From: Rhodococcus xishaensis
GTDB lineage: Bacteria > Actinomycetota > Actinomycetes > Mycobacteriales > Mycobacteriaceae
DNA length: 64,000 nucleotides
NCBI RefSeq assembly: GCF_004011825.1
Contig: NZ_RKLO01000004.1
Span: forward strand, 124,001-188,000
Reading direction: 5' to 3'
The stretch's first letter is position 1. Every line of letters starts with the position of its first letter. Positions 16,584 to 26,116 of this stretch are shown piece by piece. A program made the position numbers and the translations under genes. Under the pieces are notes generated by a model, which had not been told where the DNA came from, did no database searches, and saw nothing but the letters and a program-made list of their open reading frames with translations.

Positions 16584-17365
16584 TACGCCTGGGTAGACGG
16601 GCGGCCGCGGCGTCGGTCCGCGCACTCTTGGTGCTCTGGTTCGTAGTGCCGCTCGTCCCGCTCGTGCTGTGGGTCTTCGCGAACCGGTGGACCTTTCCCG
16701 ACGTCCTCCCGCAGGAGTGGGGATTGGACGGTATGCGTAGCGCCGCCGACGCAGGTGCGGCACGCGCGTTCGCGACGTCGACAGCCCTGGCACTGTCGGT
16801 GTCTGCCATTGCGACTCCACTCGGCGCGCTCGCTGCGCGGGCACTGTTCTCCGGTCGGGTGCACCTACCCGGAGTCGTCGCCGCGATACTGTTCGCGCCG
16901 GTGTGTTTGCCGCCCTTTGCCGTCGCTCTAGGTCTGGATGTGTTGGTCCTTCGATCCGGCGTTGCCAGCAGTGTCGCGGTGGTTGCGATCCTCACCGTCG
17001 CCGCCCTGCCGTATACGACATACGTGATGCGGGTGGCGTTTGGCGCCTACGACCGCGGGTACGAGGAGGAGGCGCGCACCCTCGGTGCGTCCCGGGCAAC
17101 AGTGCTGCGGCGTGTCCAGATACCGTTGCTCGCGCCTGCACTCTCTGGTGCCGCCTTCCTGGCGTTCCTGGTCGGATGGAGTGATTACATCGTGACCTTG
17201 CTGATCGGGGGCGGACGGTTGATCACCGTCCCGATCCTCGTGGCCTCGTTCGCCTCGGGAACCGGCAACGACTCCGTGGTGGCCGCCCTGTCGATGCTTG
17301 CGCTGATCCCACCCCTGGTTCTGCTGATAACCCTGTCCCGCACCGTACGGGGGTCGGCCTCGTGA
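16580..17365 (+). CDS. ABC transporter permease, YnjC-type, second subunit
   Basis: 261 residues from the GTG at 16580, which overlaps the stop of the preceding gene. It has hydrophobic segments and a clear EAA loop (EEEARTLGASRATVLRRVQIPLLAPAL, about 174-200). The longer frame starting at 15764 is an artefact of reading through the previous gene. It ends in a GTGA overlap with the ATPase, so all four genes are translationally coupled or nearly so. Confidence 0.85.
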   Translation: MIRLGRRAAAASVRALLVLWFVVPLVPLVLWVFANRWTFPDVLPQEWGLDGMRSAADAGAARAFATSTALALSVSAIATPLGALAARALFSGRVHLPGVVAAILFAPVCLPPFAVALGLDVLVLRSGVASSVAVVAILTVAALPYTTYVMRVAFGAYDRGYEEEARTLGASRATVLRRVQIPLLAPALSGAAFLAFLVGWSDYIVTLLIGGGRLITVPILVASFASGTGNDSVVAALSMLALIPPLVLLITLSRTVRGSAS

Positions 17366-18405
17366 GCGCGACGCTGTCATTGACTCGCCTTGCGCGTCAT
17401 CACCCAGGTGAGCAGCATCCTGCGCTCGCCGGAATCGACCTCGAGGTGCCGGCGGGTGCGTGCACCGCGATTCTCGGTCCGTCGGGGTCGGGGAAGAGCA
17501 CCGCGCTGCGCCTGATCGCCGGACTCGATGCCCCGACAGGCGGATCGGTGGCCCTCGATGGCGTCGACGTCACCGCGCTGCCGCCGGAACGACGGGGCGT
17601 CGGGATGGTATTCCAACGACCACTGCTCTTCCCTCACCTGTCTGTCATCGACAACGTGGGGTTTGCGGCCCGCGCGTCCGGGCAGTCACGTTCGGCTTCG
17701 CGTTCGAGTGCCCGTCGATACCTCGAACTGGTACACCTGGAGGACTTGGCCGATCGCCCCGTCGGCGCGATCTCCGGTGGGCAGGCTCAACGTGTGGCGC
17801 TTGCACGCTCCCTGGCCAACGCCCCGCGCGTGCTGTTGCTCGACGAGCCGTTCAGTGCGCTCGATTCCGTGCTGCGCGAGGACATGTACGAACTGGTCCG
17901 GGAGATCCGGAAAGAGCTGTCGCCGACCATCGTTCTCGTCACCCACGATCGGCACGAGGCTGCCGTGTTGGCAGACTCCGTGGCCGTGTTGATCGACGGC
18001 GTTCTCGAACATCACTCGGAGGTGAGCTCCGCCTACACCCAACCGTCGACGAGGGCGGTCAACCGGTTGATGGGCGGCATCAACGAGATTCACGGGCACC
18101 TCGAGAGAGGTGTTCATCATTCCGACCTCGGGGCGCTGCACCTTCCTCCGGATGGCCCGGTGCCCGACGACGGACCCGCGGTTCTGCTGATCCGACACGA
18201 GATGATCCGGATAGTCGACGGCTCGCCGGACCTTCCGCGCGGAGTGATCTGCGGTGCCCGCCCGGCGGGGTTGCGCTCGATCGCCGACGTGCGGATCGGG
18301 TCGGTGATGGTGCACGTCGAACTACCCACCGGAACCACAGCCCCCGTCGGCACCGAGGTCGGCCTCGAGATACCCGCCGCGGCGTGCACCGCCGTCACTC
18401 GCTGA
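17362..18405 (+). CDS. ABC transporter ATP-binding protein of the YnjBCD-type importer
   Basis: 347 residues, GTG start. Walker A GPSGSGKST (about 36-44), Q-loop VFQRP, signature ISGGQAQRVALARSL (about 138-152), Walker B LLLDEPFSAL, and switch histidine in VTHDRHEA. The C-terminal 110 residues look like a TOBE-type regulatory domain. It powers import by the two upstream permeases. Last gene of the operon. Confidence 0.9.
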   Translation: MSATLSLTRLARHHPGEQHPALAGIDLEVPAGACTAILGPSGSGKSTALRLIAGLDAPTGGSVALDGVDVTALPPERRGVGMVFQRPLLFPHLSVIDNVGFAARASGQSRSASRSSARRYLELVHLEDLADRPVGAISGGQAQRVALARSLANAPRVLLLDEPFSALDSVLREDMYELVREIRKELSPTIVLVTHDRHEAAVLADSVAVLIDGVLEHHSEVSSAYTQPSTRAVNRLMGGINEIHGHLERGVHHSDLGALHLPPDGPVPDDGPAVLLIRHEMIRIVDGSPDLPRGVICGARPAGLRSIADVRIGSVMVHVELPTGTTAPVGTEVGLEIPAAACTAVTR

Positions 18406-18496
18406 CGGAGGCCGCCGCGACACCGCGCCGACCGAAATCCGCCGGCGCGACATCGACCAGGCCATCTTGCGATTCGCGGGGGACGAGCGCGGGTCC

Positions 18497-18868
18497 TCAG
18501 CTTCCGAACGCGGCCGTGATCGCACCCATGTCGAAGTAGTCGCGCCACGCCACGATCTTGCCGTCGACGACCTCGAACACCCCCATGACCGGCAGTGGGG
18601 TCTCCTTCCCGAGCCCGCGGAGCACGTCGGTGCGTTCATTCATCACGATGCCGCCCTGCTCGACCTGCTTGTGGATCTGGAAGTCGATTCCCTCGAACGT
18701 GGCCAGGAAGCCCTCGAGGAACTCCCGAATCGCTTCGCGACCCTTCACCGGTTCCATCGGGATGTTGTGGTACACGGCATCTTCGGTGAAGTAGCTTGCG
18801 ATCACGGCGGGATCCGGCTTGGCCCACAGCGCACAGAACTCCGTGACCAGGTCCGCAGCAGCACTCAT
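18497..18868 (-). CDS. Limonene-1,2-epoxide hydrolase-like protein (SnoaL-like fold)
   Basis: 123 residues from the ATG at 18868, overlapping the stop of the upstream IclR gene by 4 bp. The residues typical of the epoxide-hydrolase active site are visible: R-x-D in NERTDVL and D in WRDYFDM, plus AVYHNIPMEPVKGREAI, standard for the family. It would hydrate an epoxide to a diol without metal. Neighbouring P450 and IclR genes suggest a catabolic pathway where the P450 makes an oxygenated product. Other SnoaL-like activities remain possible. Confidence 0.75.
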   Translation of the reverse strand: MSAAADLVTEFCALWAKPDPAVIASYFTEDAVYHNIPMEPVKGREAIREFLEGFLATFEGIDFQIHKQVEQGGIVMNERTDVLRGLGKETPLPVMGVFEVVDGKIVAWRDYFDMGAITAAFGS

Positions 18869-19761
18869 GTGTTCGCTCCTTGTCTCATCTCCAGTTCCCG
18901 AGCGGTTCGGGTGAGGTGTTTTATGTAGTGTGTCCGTTCCGCGCGCGTTACGGCGGATTTCAAGGGCCCGATTTGCAACTCCCACACCGCCCGGCCGTCG
19001 GTGTCGAACACCGGCGCCACGAGGTAGCTGACCGGAAGAGACGCGTCTTTGCCGAGATCGGCGGCGGCGTAGGGACGCCCACTGATCCCACCGAGCAGTG
19101 CGAGCACCCGCGCACGCAGGTTGTGCCGGGTGGGATCCTCCGCGAGGTGCTCGACCACCTCAGCGAGGACGTCGAGCATGCCGGGGTCGGCCGCTCCGAT
19201 GCCCCACACACCGACGCCTTTGGATCTGATGCACCCGAGCGCTGCAGACAACCCGGCGCGCTCTTCGGGCGGTGCACTCTCGAGCCACGCCCGTTGCCGC
19301 GATTGGTCGGCGAACGCGATCACCGCGGCACCCGCGGGTGCGCGCAGCGGCAGCGCGGTGCCGGCCGTGATGCCTGCCGGCAGTCGGCCCCGGCCCGCGT
19401 CCACCGCGAGGAACGTGAGGTCGGTGGCGCCGACGGTCCCCAATGCCGCACCGCAGTCGACCTCCTCGGCTAGGGCGGCGAGTGCCTCGTCCAAGCCGGT
19501 CGGGATGCCTAGTGCTTCGCGTGCGGCATCCCCCATGCCGACGAGGGCTGGACCGAGACGGTACGTCAGATCGGGCTCACGACGCACCCAACGGCGGGCG
19601 TCGAGTGCAGCGAGGATGGATGCGACGGTCGACCGGCTCAGCTCCAGGGAGTCCGCAACGTGCGCGATGCTGCACGAGGTCTCGCTCCGGGCCAGCATCT
19701 CGATCACCGACACCACGCGATCGGTCGGCGGTGACGCCGCAGCGCCCTTGTCACGGTTCAC
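18865..19761 (-). CDS. IclR family transcriptional regulator
   Basis: 298 residues from the GTG at 19761, which has an excellent Shine-Dalgarno sequence (GTAGGAGGAGAC); the ATG at 19803 has none. The N-terminal winged helix-turn-helix reads SIAHVADSLELSRSTVASILAAL, and the C-terminal effector domain follows. It is divergent from the P450 gene, with a palindrome between them that is a likely operator. It is translationally coupled to the epoxide-hydrolase-like gene. The effector is unknown. Confidence 0.85.
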   Translation of the reverse strand: MNRDKGAAASPPTDRVVSVIEMLARSETSCSIAHVADSLELSRSTVASILAALDARRWVRREPDLTYRLGPALVGMGDAAREALGIPTGLDEALAALAEEVDCGAALGTVGATDLTFLAVDAGRGRLPAGITAGTALPLRAPAGAAVIAFADQSRQRAWLESAPPEERAGLSAALGCIRSKGVGVWGIGAADPGMLDVLAEVVEHLAEDPTRHNLRARVLALLGGISGRPYAAADLGKDASLPVSYLVAPVFDTDGRAVWELQIGPLKSAVTRAERTHYIKHLTRTARELEMRQGANT

Positions 19762-19803
19762 GTCTCCTCCTACACTCGCCACAGTAACCGATATTCGACT
19801 CAT

Positions 19804-19825
19804 GTGACACGAATATTCGTATCAC
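19804..19825. promoter_or_regulatory. Near-perfect palindromic operator between IclR and P450 genes
   Basis: Arms GTGACACGAAT and ATTCGTATCAC form a 22-bp inverted repeat with one mismatched pair. It lies 22 bp before the P450 start and 43 bp before the IclR start, where an autoregulating IclR protein would bind. Confidence 0.6.
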
Positions 19826-19846
19826 AGATTGAGAGGCTTCACCCCG

Positions 19847-21058
19847 ATGACCGCACCGACACTGCTCGACACCGTCGACATCGAGGGCGTCGACTTTGCG
19901 TTCCAGGACGCTCCCGAAATCCACGCGATCCTCGAACGTCTTCGCGCCGAAAAGCCTTACGCAGTAGTTCCGTTCGCCGGGGTGAAGGCCGTCCTCCTGC
20001 TCACGAATGACCTGGTATCGGCAGCGTTCAAGGACGAGGACACCTTCCCCGCGTCCGCCATCTACTCGATGACGACCGGCCCCGTGCTCGGAAAGACGTT
20101 GCAGTGCATGGCTGGTCGCGAACATCGGATCAACCGTGCGATCGTCTCGCCACCGTTCCGGCGCAGCAGAATCGCGGCGTACATCGAACCGATCCTCAAA
20201 CCCCTCGCACACGAACTGATCGACCGGTTCGTCGACCGCGGCAGCGTCGACCTCGTCGCCGAGTTCACTACCCGCTACCCGGTCCTGATCATCAGTCGAC
20301 TGCTCGGACTGCCGGTCGAGGACGAGGCAACGGTGCATCGGTGGGCGCACGACCTGTTCTACTTCCCGCTCGATCCCGAGGCGGCGAAGCGCGCCTCCCA
20401 GGAGTTCACCGACTTCGTCACCCCGATTCTCGCGGAGCGACGGGCGAACCCGGGCGACGACCTCATCTCCATGCTCGTCACCGAATCGTCCGAGGGCGAG
20501 ACGCTCGACGATGAACAGATCCTGTCCTTCCTGCGTCTGCTGTTCCCGGCAGGCGCCGACACGACGATGCTCGCACTCGGAAACACCCTGTCCGCGTTGC
20601 TGACCCATCCCGATCAGATGGAGTTGCTGCGCTCGGATCCGGCCGAACACGTGCAGTGGGCCATCTGGGAGGGCCTGCGCTGGGAGCCGCCGGTCGGTCT
20701 GCTCCCGCGCGCCTGCCCCGAGGCCACCACCTGGAACGGGATCGAGATCCCCGCACTGACCCCGATGATCTTCTCGATCAACGCGGCCCTGCGTGACCCC
20801 GCCGTCTACGAGGACCCCCACCGCTTCGACATAACCCGTCGCGCGACGTCGATGCTCGCGTTCGGGCAGGGTCCTCACAGCTGCGCCGGCAGCTGGCTCG
20901 CGTTGGCCGAGCTGAACACGGCCCTCACGATCCTGCTCGACCGGTTGCCCGGTCTACGCCTACAGGACGGTGCCGCCGAGCAGGCACGCGTCACCAGCCA
21001 GGTCGGCGTCGCCCTGCGCGGCCCCAATTCACTTCTCGTGGAGTGGGATCGCGACTAG
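19847..21058 (+). CDS. Cytochrome P450 monooxygenase
   Basis: About 403 residues from the ATG at 19847, ten bases after GAGAGG; an upstream in-frame TTG is less likely. The P450 hallmarks are complete: I-helix AGADTT (about 236), E-x-x-R in EGLRW (about 275), and the heme loop FGQGPHSCAG, with the Cys thiolate near 345. Soluble bacterial class I type, needing a ferredoxin and reductase that are not encoded nearby. Substrate unknown. The palindrome upstream suggests IclR control. Confidence 0.9.
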   Translation: MTAPTLLDTVDIEGVDFAFQDAPEIHAILERLRAEKPYAVVPFAGVKAVLLLTNDLVSAAFKDEDTFPASAIYSMTTGPVLGKTLQCMAGREHRINRAIVSPPFRRSRIAAYIEPILKPLAHELIDRFVDRGSVDLVAEFTTRYPVLIISRLLGLPVEDEATVHRWAHDLFYFPLDPEAAKRASQEFTDFVTPILAERRANPGDDLISMLVTESSEGETLDDEQILSFLRLLFPAGADTTMLALGNTLSALLTHPDQMELLRSDPAEHVQWAIWEGLRWEPPVGLLPRACPEATTWNGIEIPALTPMIFSINAALRDPAVYEDPHRFDITRRATSMLAFGQGPHSCAGSWLALAELNTALTILLDRLPGLRLQDGAAEQARVTSQVGVALRGPNSLLVEWDRD

Positions 21059-21194
21059 CTCGCCCGCCAAGACCCTCGGGGGCGGCCGTGACACCGGTCG
21101 CGGCCGTCCCCGAGATCCAGTCCAAAACGCCAGATCGGTCCCCTTGGTGGCATGTCGTAGCCGATACTCGATGAACCACCATGGAAGGGGAGCC

Positions 21195-22382
21195 ATGAGT
21201 TTCGACCACACGACCAACAACCGGCACTATTCCGAGATGGCCAGGCCGGGAGAATCCCGCACCGACCCCGCCCAGATCGCCAATCGTCTGCAGCGCTGGC
21301 TCCGAAACAAACTGCCTGCCGACGCGGAGCCCGCGGTCACCGATGTGCAGGTCCCGGACGCGAACGGCATGTCGAGCGAGACCATCCTGTTCGACGCGTT
21401 GTGGCGCGAGAACGGCGAGATTCGTCACCACGGCCTGGTCGCGCGCATCGCTCCCGCCCCGTCTGCGGTACCAGTCTTCCCTTCCTACGACATGGACCAG
21501 CAATACCAGGTCATCAAGACCGTCGGCATCCTCTCGTCGGTCCCGGTGCCGCGTGTCTACTGGTCCGAGACCTCGGCGGAGGCGCTCGGTGGCGAGTTCT
21601 TCGTGATGGAGCGAGTCGACGGACAGATCCCACCGGACGTGATGCCGTACACCTTCGGCTCATGGCTGTCCGAGGCCTCCCCCGGGGACCGACGCCGACT
21701 GCAGGACTCGTCGGTTCGCGTGCTCGCCGAACTGCACTCGATACCCGAACCCGCACAGCTGTTTCCGGCGCTCTCACCCGAACCAGGATCCGACGACGTC
21801 ACCGCGGACGTGGCACTGTGCGCGCACGTGAACGGCCTGCACCGCTACTACGATTGGGTCGTCGAGACCGGCCCGCGCTCGCCGTTGATCGACCGCGGGC
21901 TCGAGTGGCTCGACGAGCACTGGCCCACCGTCACCGGACCAGCCGTGTTGTGCTGGGGCGACGCGCGCGTCGGCAACATCATTTACCGCGACTTCGAACC
22001 GGTAGCGGTCCTCGACTGGGAGATGGCCACTCTCGGTCCCCGCGAGCTGGATCTGGGCTGGATGGTCTTCCTCCACCGCTTCTTCGAGGATCTCGCCGGC
22101 GTCGCGGGACTGCCTGGGGTGCCCGACTTCCTGCGACGCGGCGACGTCGCCGAGACGTACCGCAACCTCAGCGGTTACTCCCCAACCGACCTCGACTTCT
22201 TCACCCTGTACGCCGCACTGCGCCACGCGATCATCATGTTCCGTGTGCAGAGTCGAGCCGTGGCGTTCGGCCAGGCCGAAGCCCCGGAGGACCCGGACGA
22301 CATGATCCTGCACCGAACGACCCTCGAACGAATGCTCGACGGCACCTACTGGAACGGCTTGGACGAGAAGGGAGTCGCGTGA
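21195..22382 (+). CDS. APH-family phosphotransferase
   Basis: 395 residues from the ATG at 21195 after GGGGAG. Kinase-like fold of the aminoglycoside phosphotransferase family: FFVMERVDG hinge, catalytic loop LCWGDARVGNIIYRD, where H-G-D is replaced by W-G-D as in many actinobacterial members, and metal motif VLDWEMATLG. Members beside P450s or acyl-CoA genes act on small metabolites rather than antibiotics. It ends in a TGATG overlap with the next gene. Confidence 0.8.
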   Translation: MSFDHTTNNRHYSEMARPGESRTDPAQIANRLQRWLRNKLPADAEPAVTDVQVPDANGMSSETILFDALWRENGEIRHHGLVARIAPAPSAVPVFPSYDMDQQYQVIKTVGILSSVPVPRVYWSETSAEALGGEFFVMERVDGQIPPDVMPYTFGSWLSEASPGDRRRLQDSSVRVLAELHSIPEPAQLFPALSPEPGSDDVTADVALCAHVNGLHRYYDWVVETGPRSPLIDRGLEWLDEHWPTVTGPAVLCWGDARVGNIIYRDFEPVAVLDWEMATLGPRELDLGWMVFLHRFFEDLAGVAGLPGVPDFLRRGDVAETYRNLSGYSPTDLDFFTLYAALRHAIIMFRVQSRAVAFGQAEAPEDPDDMILHRTTLERMLDGTYWNGLDEKGVA

Positions 22383-23542
22383 TGCTCTCCCCCATGGACG
22401 ACTTCCCGATCCACCAGATCGCCGAGCCGATTCGTCGCGTCGGTACCTCGGACCGGAACTTCTACGACCGCTACTACTTCAACTGCCACCCTGGCCTCGA
22501 CGCCGACGGCGAACCGCTGTTCCTCATCATCGGCCTCGGCCAGTACCCCAACCTCGGTGTAGCGGACGCATTCGCGGTGCTCCGCCACGGTGACGATCAC
22601 ATCGTGGCTCGCGCGTCGAGGGCACTCGGATCGGACCGCATGGACCTCACAGTGGGGCCGCTGCGCATCGAGGTCCTCGAGGGGCTGCACCGACTGCGCG
22701 TGGTGCTCGAGCCGGCTGCTGAGACGCCGGACCTGTCCTTCGACCTGGTCTTCGAATCGGATGTTCCGGCTTCGCTCGAGGCGCGGCACTTCCACCGTCA
22801 GCTCGAGAGGGTCACGTTCGACACGCAGCGCTTCGTCCAGACCGGCAGGTGGAGCGGAACGCTGACCGTGGACGGCGAGGCGATCCCCGTCACCGACGAC
22901 ACGTGGCGCGGCAACCGTGACCGCTCATGGGGTGTGCGACCGGTGGGCGAGGCGGAGCCGCCCGGTCGGCGCGCCGATTCGGCGCTCGCCGGGGAACAGA
23001 GCTTCTTCTGGATCTATACGGTCATGCAGTTCGAGGAGTTCTCGATCATCGTGATGATGCAGGAGGATCGTCGGGGCCGCCGGATCGTCGAGGACGCCAC
23101 CAAGGTGTGGGCCGATCGCAACCGCGAGCCGGAGTGGCTGGGCCGACCCGAACACGATCTGACGTTCGTCTCCGGCACACGTGAGGTCGCCCGAGGAACC
23201 CTCGAGTTCCACCGCCCCGGCGGGTACGGCAAGCCCGACACGATTCTCACCGTCACTTGCGAACCCCTGCTACCCCACTACCTCGGAGTGGGCACCGGCT
23301 ACGGGCTCGAGCAGGACTGGCGGCACGGCATGTGGCAGGGCGACCTGGTCGTGCAGGGTCTGCGCGAGAAGGTCCCCGCCATCGAGCCGTGGAAGAAGAT
23401 GCTGTGCCCCGTCGACAACCTCACCCGTTTCACCCTCACCGAAGACGGCGACACCCATGTCGGCTCCGGACTGTTCGAGATCGCGATCATCGGCCCGTGC
23501 GATCGGTACGGCTTCGCCAGTGTCGGCGACGTCGCCCCCTGA
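22382..23542 (+). CDS. Conserved protein of unknown function, coupled to the phosphotransferase
   Basis: 386 residues, ATG sharing the A of the preceding stop. Mostly beta-strand-like sequence with aromatic-rich segments (FYDRYYFNCHPG near the start, TDDTWRGNRDRSWGVRPVG mid-protein, EQSFFWIYTVMQFEEF). The DRSWGVR motif and layout resemble a lipocalin-like actinobacterial family found next to phosphotransferases of this type; I cannot name it with certainty. There is no signal peptide. Tight coupling implies a shared pathway. Confidence 0.6.
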   Translation: MLSPMDDFPIHQIAEPIRRVGTSDRNFYDRYYFNCHPGLDADGEPLFLIIGLGQYPNLGVADAFAVLRHGDDHIVARASRALGSDRMDLTVGPLRIEVLEGLHRLRVVLEPAAETPDLSFDLVFESDVPASLEARHFHRQLERVTFDTQRFVQTGRWSGTLTVDGEAIPVTDDTWRGNRDRSWGVRPVGEAEPPGRRADSALAGEQSFFWIYTVMQFEEFSIIVMMQEDRRGRRIVEDATKVWADRNREPEWLGRPEHDLTFVSGTREVARGTLEFHRPGGYGKPDTILTVTCEPLLPHYLGVGTGYGLEQDWRHGMWQGDLVVQGLREKVPAIEPWKKMLCPVDNLTRFTLTEDGDTHVGSGLFEIAIIGPCDRYGFASVGDVAP

Positions 23543-23690
23543 TGGGCGATCGGGGTCCGACAGGATTCCCGCGCCTCGGCGGTCTCGTCGAACCGCCTCG
23601 GCAGGCGGTGATCAGCGGTAACGTGAGATCGCGAAGAGCAGTATTCGTGTCATCGATCGGCACGTACCGCGACGAGCCCAGGAGCGTCCC

Positions 23691-24089
23691 ATGGCCTCTC
23701 TGCTCAACCCGTACATCCTGTTCGCCGGCAACACCCGCGAGGCGATGGAGTTCTACCAGAGTGTGTTCGGCGGCAACCTGAACATGATCACTTACGGTGA
23801 CTTCGGTTCGCCCGTGGACGGCGACAAGATCATGCACGCGATGCTCGAGACGGACAGCGGCTACACGATCATGGCTGCGGACACCCCGCCCGGCGCGGAA
23901 CACAACGTCGGCTCCGACATGGCGGTGAGCCTCAGCGGCGACGACGCCGCAGAACTCCGTCGCTACTGGGACAAACTGTCGGAGTCCGGCGTCACCCAGA
24001 TGCCCCTCGAGAAGCAGGTGTGGGGCGACACCTACGGGGCCTGCGCCGACCGCTTCGGCGTCTCGTGGATGGTGAACATCACCGGGTAG
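23691..24089 (+). CDS. VOC superfamily protein, PhnB-like
   Basis: 132 residues, ATG after AGGAG. The glyoxalase/bleomycin-resistance fold is recognisable from NPYILFAGNTREAMEFYQSVFGG at the start and WGDTYGACADRFGVSWMVN at the end, typical of PhnB-like proteins. The metal-binding residues of true dioxygenases are not conserved. Function unknown; it is a stand-alone gene. Confidence 0.8.
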   Translation: MASLLNPYILFAGNTREAMEFYQSVFGGNLNMITYGDFGSPVDGDKIMHAMLETDSGYTIMAADTPPGAEHNVGSDMAVSLSGDDAAELRRYWDKLSESGVTQMPLEKQVWGDTYGACADRFGVSWMVNITG

Positions 24090-24192
24090 GCAGGTAAAGC
24101 ACGAGAAAACCCCAGGTAAGTTGCCTTCGCTTGCATTCATGACCACACTCGCTCTTGCGCAGACGTAAGCGTGTGATCACCAGGAAGGCACC

Positions 24193-24927
24193 ATGGACAG
24201 CAGTTCGCCGAAGACGACCGTCGTTGTACCTACGTACAACGAGCGCGACAATCTACCGAAACTCGTCGAGCAGCTGGCCGCGTTGGAGGTACCGAATCTG
24301 CACCTGTTGGTGGTTGACGACAACTCGCCCGACGGCACCGGCGAGGTCGCCGAGAAGCTCGCGATCGACTCCGCACTTCCGATCGGTGTGCTCCACCGCA
24401 CCGCCAAGGACGGACTCGGACGCGCCTATGTCGCCGGTATGACTCGTGCGCTCCAAGGCGGCGCCGACATCGTCATCCAGATGGACGCCGATCTCTCGCA
24501 CCCGTGCGAGGTCATCCCCACGATGCTCCGAATCCTCACCACGACCGACGCCGCCGTCGTCCTCGGCTCCCGGTATGTCCCCGGAGGTGCGGTTGCGAGC
24601 GACTGGCCGTGGCACCGCAAGGCTCTGTCGGCCTGGGCCAACTTCTACGTCAACGCGATCCTGCGACTCGGGGTAAAGGACGCGACCGCCGGGTTCAAGG
24701 CGTGGCATGCCCGCACGCTCGAGGCCATCGAAGTCGCCTCGATCGACAGCAACGGCTACTCGTTCCAGGTGGAGATGAACTACCGCACCACCAGCCGCGG
24801 GATGCGGATCGCGGAGGTCCCGATCCGGTTCGAGGAGCGCACCGAGGGTGTGTCGAAGATGAGCCTGGCGGTCCAACTCGAGTCGGCGCTGGTGCCGTGG
24901 AAGCTACGGTTCGGCAAGAAGCGCTGA
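24193..24927 (+). CDS. Polyprenol monophosphomannose synthase (Ppm1-like GT2)
   Basis: 244 residues, ATG after GGAAGG. GT2 dolichol-phosphate-mannose synthase pattern: VVVPTYNERDNLPKLV, VVDDNSPDGTG, QMDADLSHPCEVIP with the D-x-D metal site, GSRYVPGG, and RFEERTEGVSKMS. It transfers mannose from GDP-mannose to polyprenyl phosphate, the donor for lipoarabinomannan and protein mannosylation in mycolata. It lacks the N-terminal acyltransferase domain of fused Ppm1. It is followed 3 bp later by the next gene. Confidence 0.9.
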   Translation: MDSSSPKTTVVVPTYNERDNLPKLVEQLAALEVPNLHLLVVDDNSPDGTGEVAEKLAIDSALPIGVLHRTAKDGLGRAYVAGMTRALQGGADIVIQMDADLSHPCEVIPTMLRILTTTDAAVVLGSRYVPGGAVASDWPWHRKALSAWANFYVNAILRLGVKDATAGFKAWHARTLEAIEVASIDSNGYSFQVEMNYRTTSRGMRIAEVPIRFEERTEGVSKMSLAVQLESALVPWKLRFGKKR

Positions 24928-24930
24928 TCC

Positions 24931-26091
24931 GTGCCGCCCAGCACCCTCGTTGGCCGCGACGGCAGCCACTATCCGATCGACACTCCCCGATGGCGGGCAG
25001 CGGACGGGTCACCACTGCTGGTGTCGCCGCTCCCCGGGATCGCACGCGGTGACGTCGACACCTCGGTGCGCTCGCAGTGGCGATACTCCCGCGCGCTGCC
25101 GTTCGCGATGCGGCCGGTGAGTCTCGGCGAGGGCTGCACACCGATGCTCGATCTGACGGTCGAGGGCATCACTCTGCACGTCAAGCCCGAATGGTTCAAT
25201 CCCACAGGGAGTTTCAAGGACCGGGGCTCATCCGTGATGGTGTCGGTCCTGGCTCATCAGGGCATCGAGGAGATCCTGGAGGACAGTAGCGGCAACGGAG
25301 GCGCTTCGGTGGCAGCGTACGCCGCCGCAGCAGGAATCGACGCCACCATCCTCGCTCCCGAGTCGACCTCGGATGCGAAGTTGCTCCAGAGCCGGTTCTA
25401 CGGCGCCCGAGTGGATCTCGTTCCCGGCGACCGCCAGGCGACCGCCGTCGAGGCGGTCCGACGTTCCAGTGAGTTCTTCTACGCGAGCCACAACTGGCAC
25501 CCCTTCTTCCTTCAGGGAACGAAGCTGCTCGCGTACGAGATCTGGGAGGATCTCGGCTTCGGCGTCCCGGACGCCGTCCTGTTGCCGGCCGGTGCCGGAA
25601 GTCTGGCCCTGGGGTGTTCGATCGGCTTCGGCGAACTCGTGCGCTCCGGTGCGATCGAGAAGCCGCCCCGCATCCTCGTCGTACAGCCCCAGAACTGCAG
25701 CCCGCTCGTGGAGGCCTTCACGGCGGGCCGCACCGAGGTCTCGCGGGAACCGGGTCGGTGGTCACCCACCATTGCTGAGGGAACGTCGATCCCGGTGCCC
25801 GTCCGTGACCGGGAGGTGCTCGACGCGGTTCGTGCCTCGGGGGGCGACATGGTCGCCGTCCCCGAGACAGCTATCGGGCCCGCCGTCCGATTCCTCGCCG
25901 CCCACGGCCTGTACGCGGAACCAACCAGTGCAACCGTCATCGCCGCCCTCCCCGACTTCCTGCGGCATGGCTCGATCTCCGAAAGCAGCATTGTGGTCGC
26001 GGTTCTGAGTGGCTCCGGCCTCAAGGCCGACCGGAGCATGGCACGGATCCTCGCGGAGCCCCACGGGGATGGCGACCACCGATCGGTCTGA
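24931..26091 (+). CDS. Threonine-synthase-like PLP-dependent enzyme
   Basis: 386 residues from GTG. The PLP lysine lies in NPTGSFKDRGS (about residue 93), phosphate-binding residues in SSGNGGASVAAYAAAAGI, and a second glycine-rich loop in LLPAGAGSLALGCSIGF. This is the fold-type II layout of threonine synthase and related dehydratases. The context gives no pathway, so the exact reaction is uncertain. It lies 3 bp after the mannosyltransferase gene, so the two are probably co-transcribed. Confidence 0.75.
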   Translation: MPPSTLVGRDGSHYPIDTPRWRAADGSPLLVSPLPGIARGDVDTSVRSQWRYSRALPFAMRPVSLGEGCTPMLDLTVEGITLHVKPEWFNPTGSFKDRGSSVMVSVLAHQGIEEILEDSSGNGGASVAAYAAAAGIDATILAPESTSDAKLLQSRFYGARVDLVPGDRQATAVEAVRRSSEFFYASHNWHPFFLQGTKLLAYEIWEDLGFGVPDAVLLPAGAGSLALGCSIGFGELVRSGAIEKPPRILVVQPQNCSPLVEAFTAGRTEVSREPGRWSPTIAEGTSIPVPVRDREVLDAVRASGGDMVAVPETAIGPAVRFLAAHGLYAEPTSATVIAALPDFLRHGSISESSIVVAVLSGSGLKADRSMARILAEPHGDGDHRSV

Positions 26092-26116
26092 CGTACTCTG
26101 CGGGCAGAGTCCAACT

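Noticed and set aside
21401-23542. 713-codon plus-strand frame
   Set aside because: Its first third is an out-of-frame reading of the phosphotransferase gene; the true gene starts at 22382.
23641-23660. Half-site ATTCGTGTCA resembling the P450 operator
   Set aside because: A single half-site of 10 bases with no partner; expected by chance in a window this size.
24105-24150. Iron-box-like sequence before the mannosyltransferase
   Set aside because: Only about half of the expected IdeR/DtxR palindrome is present.
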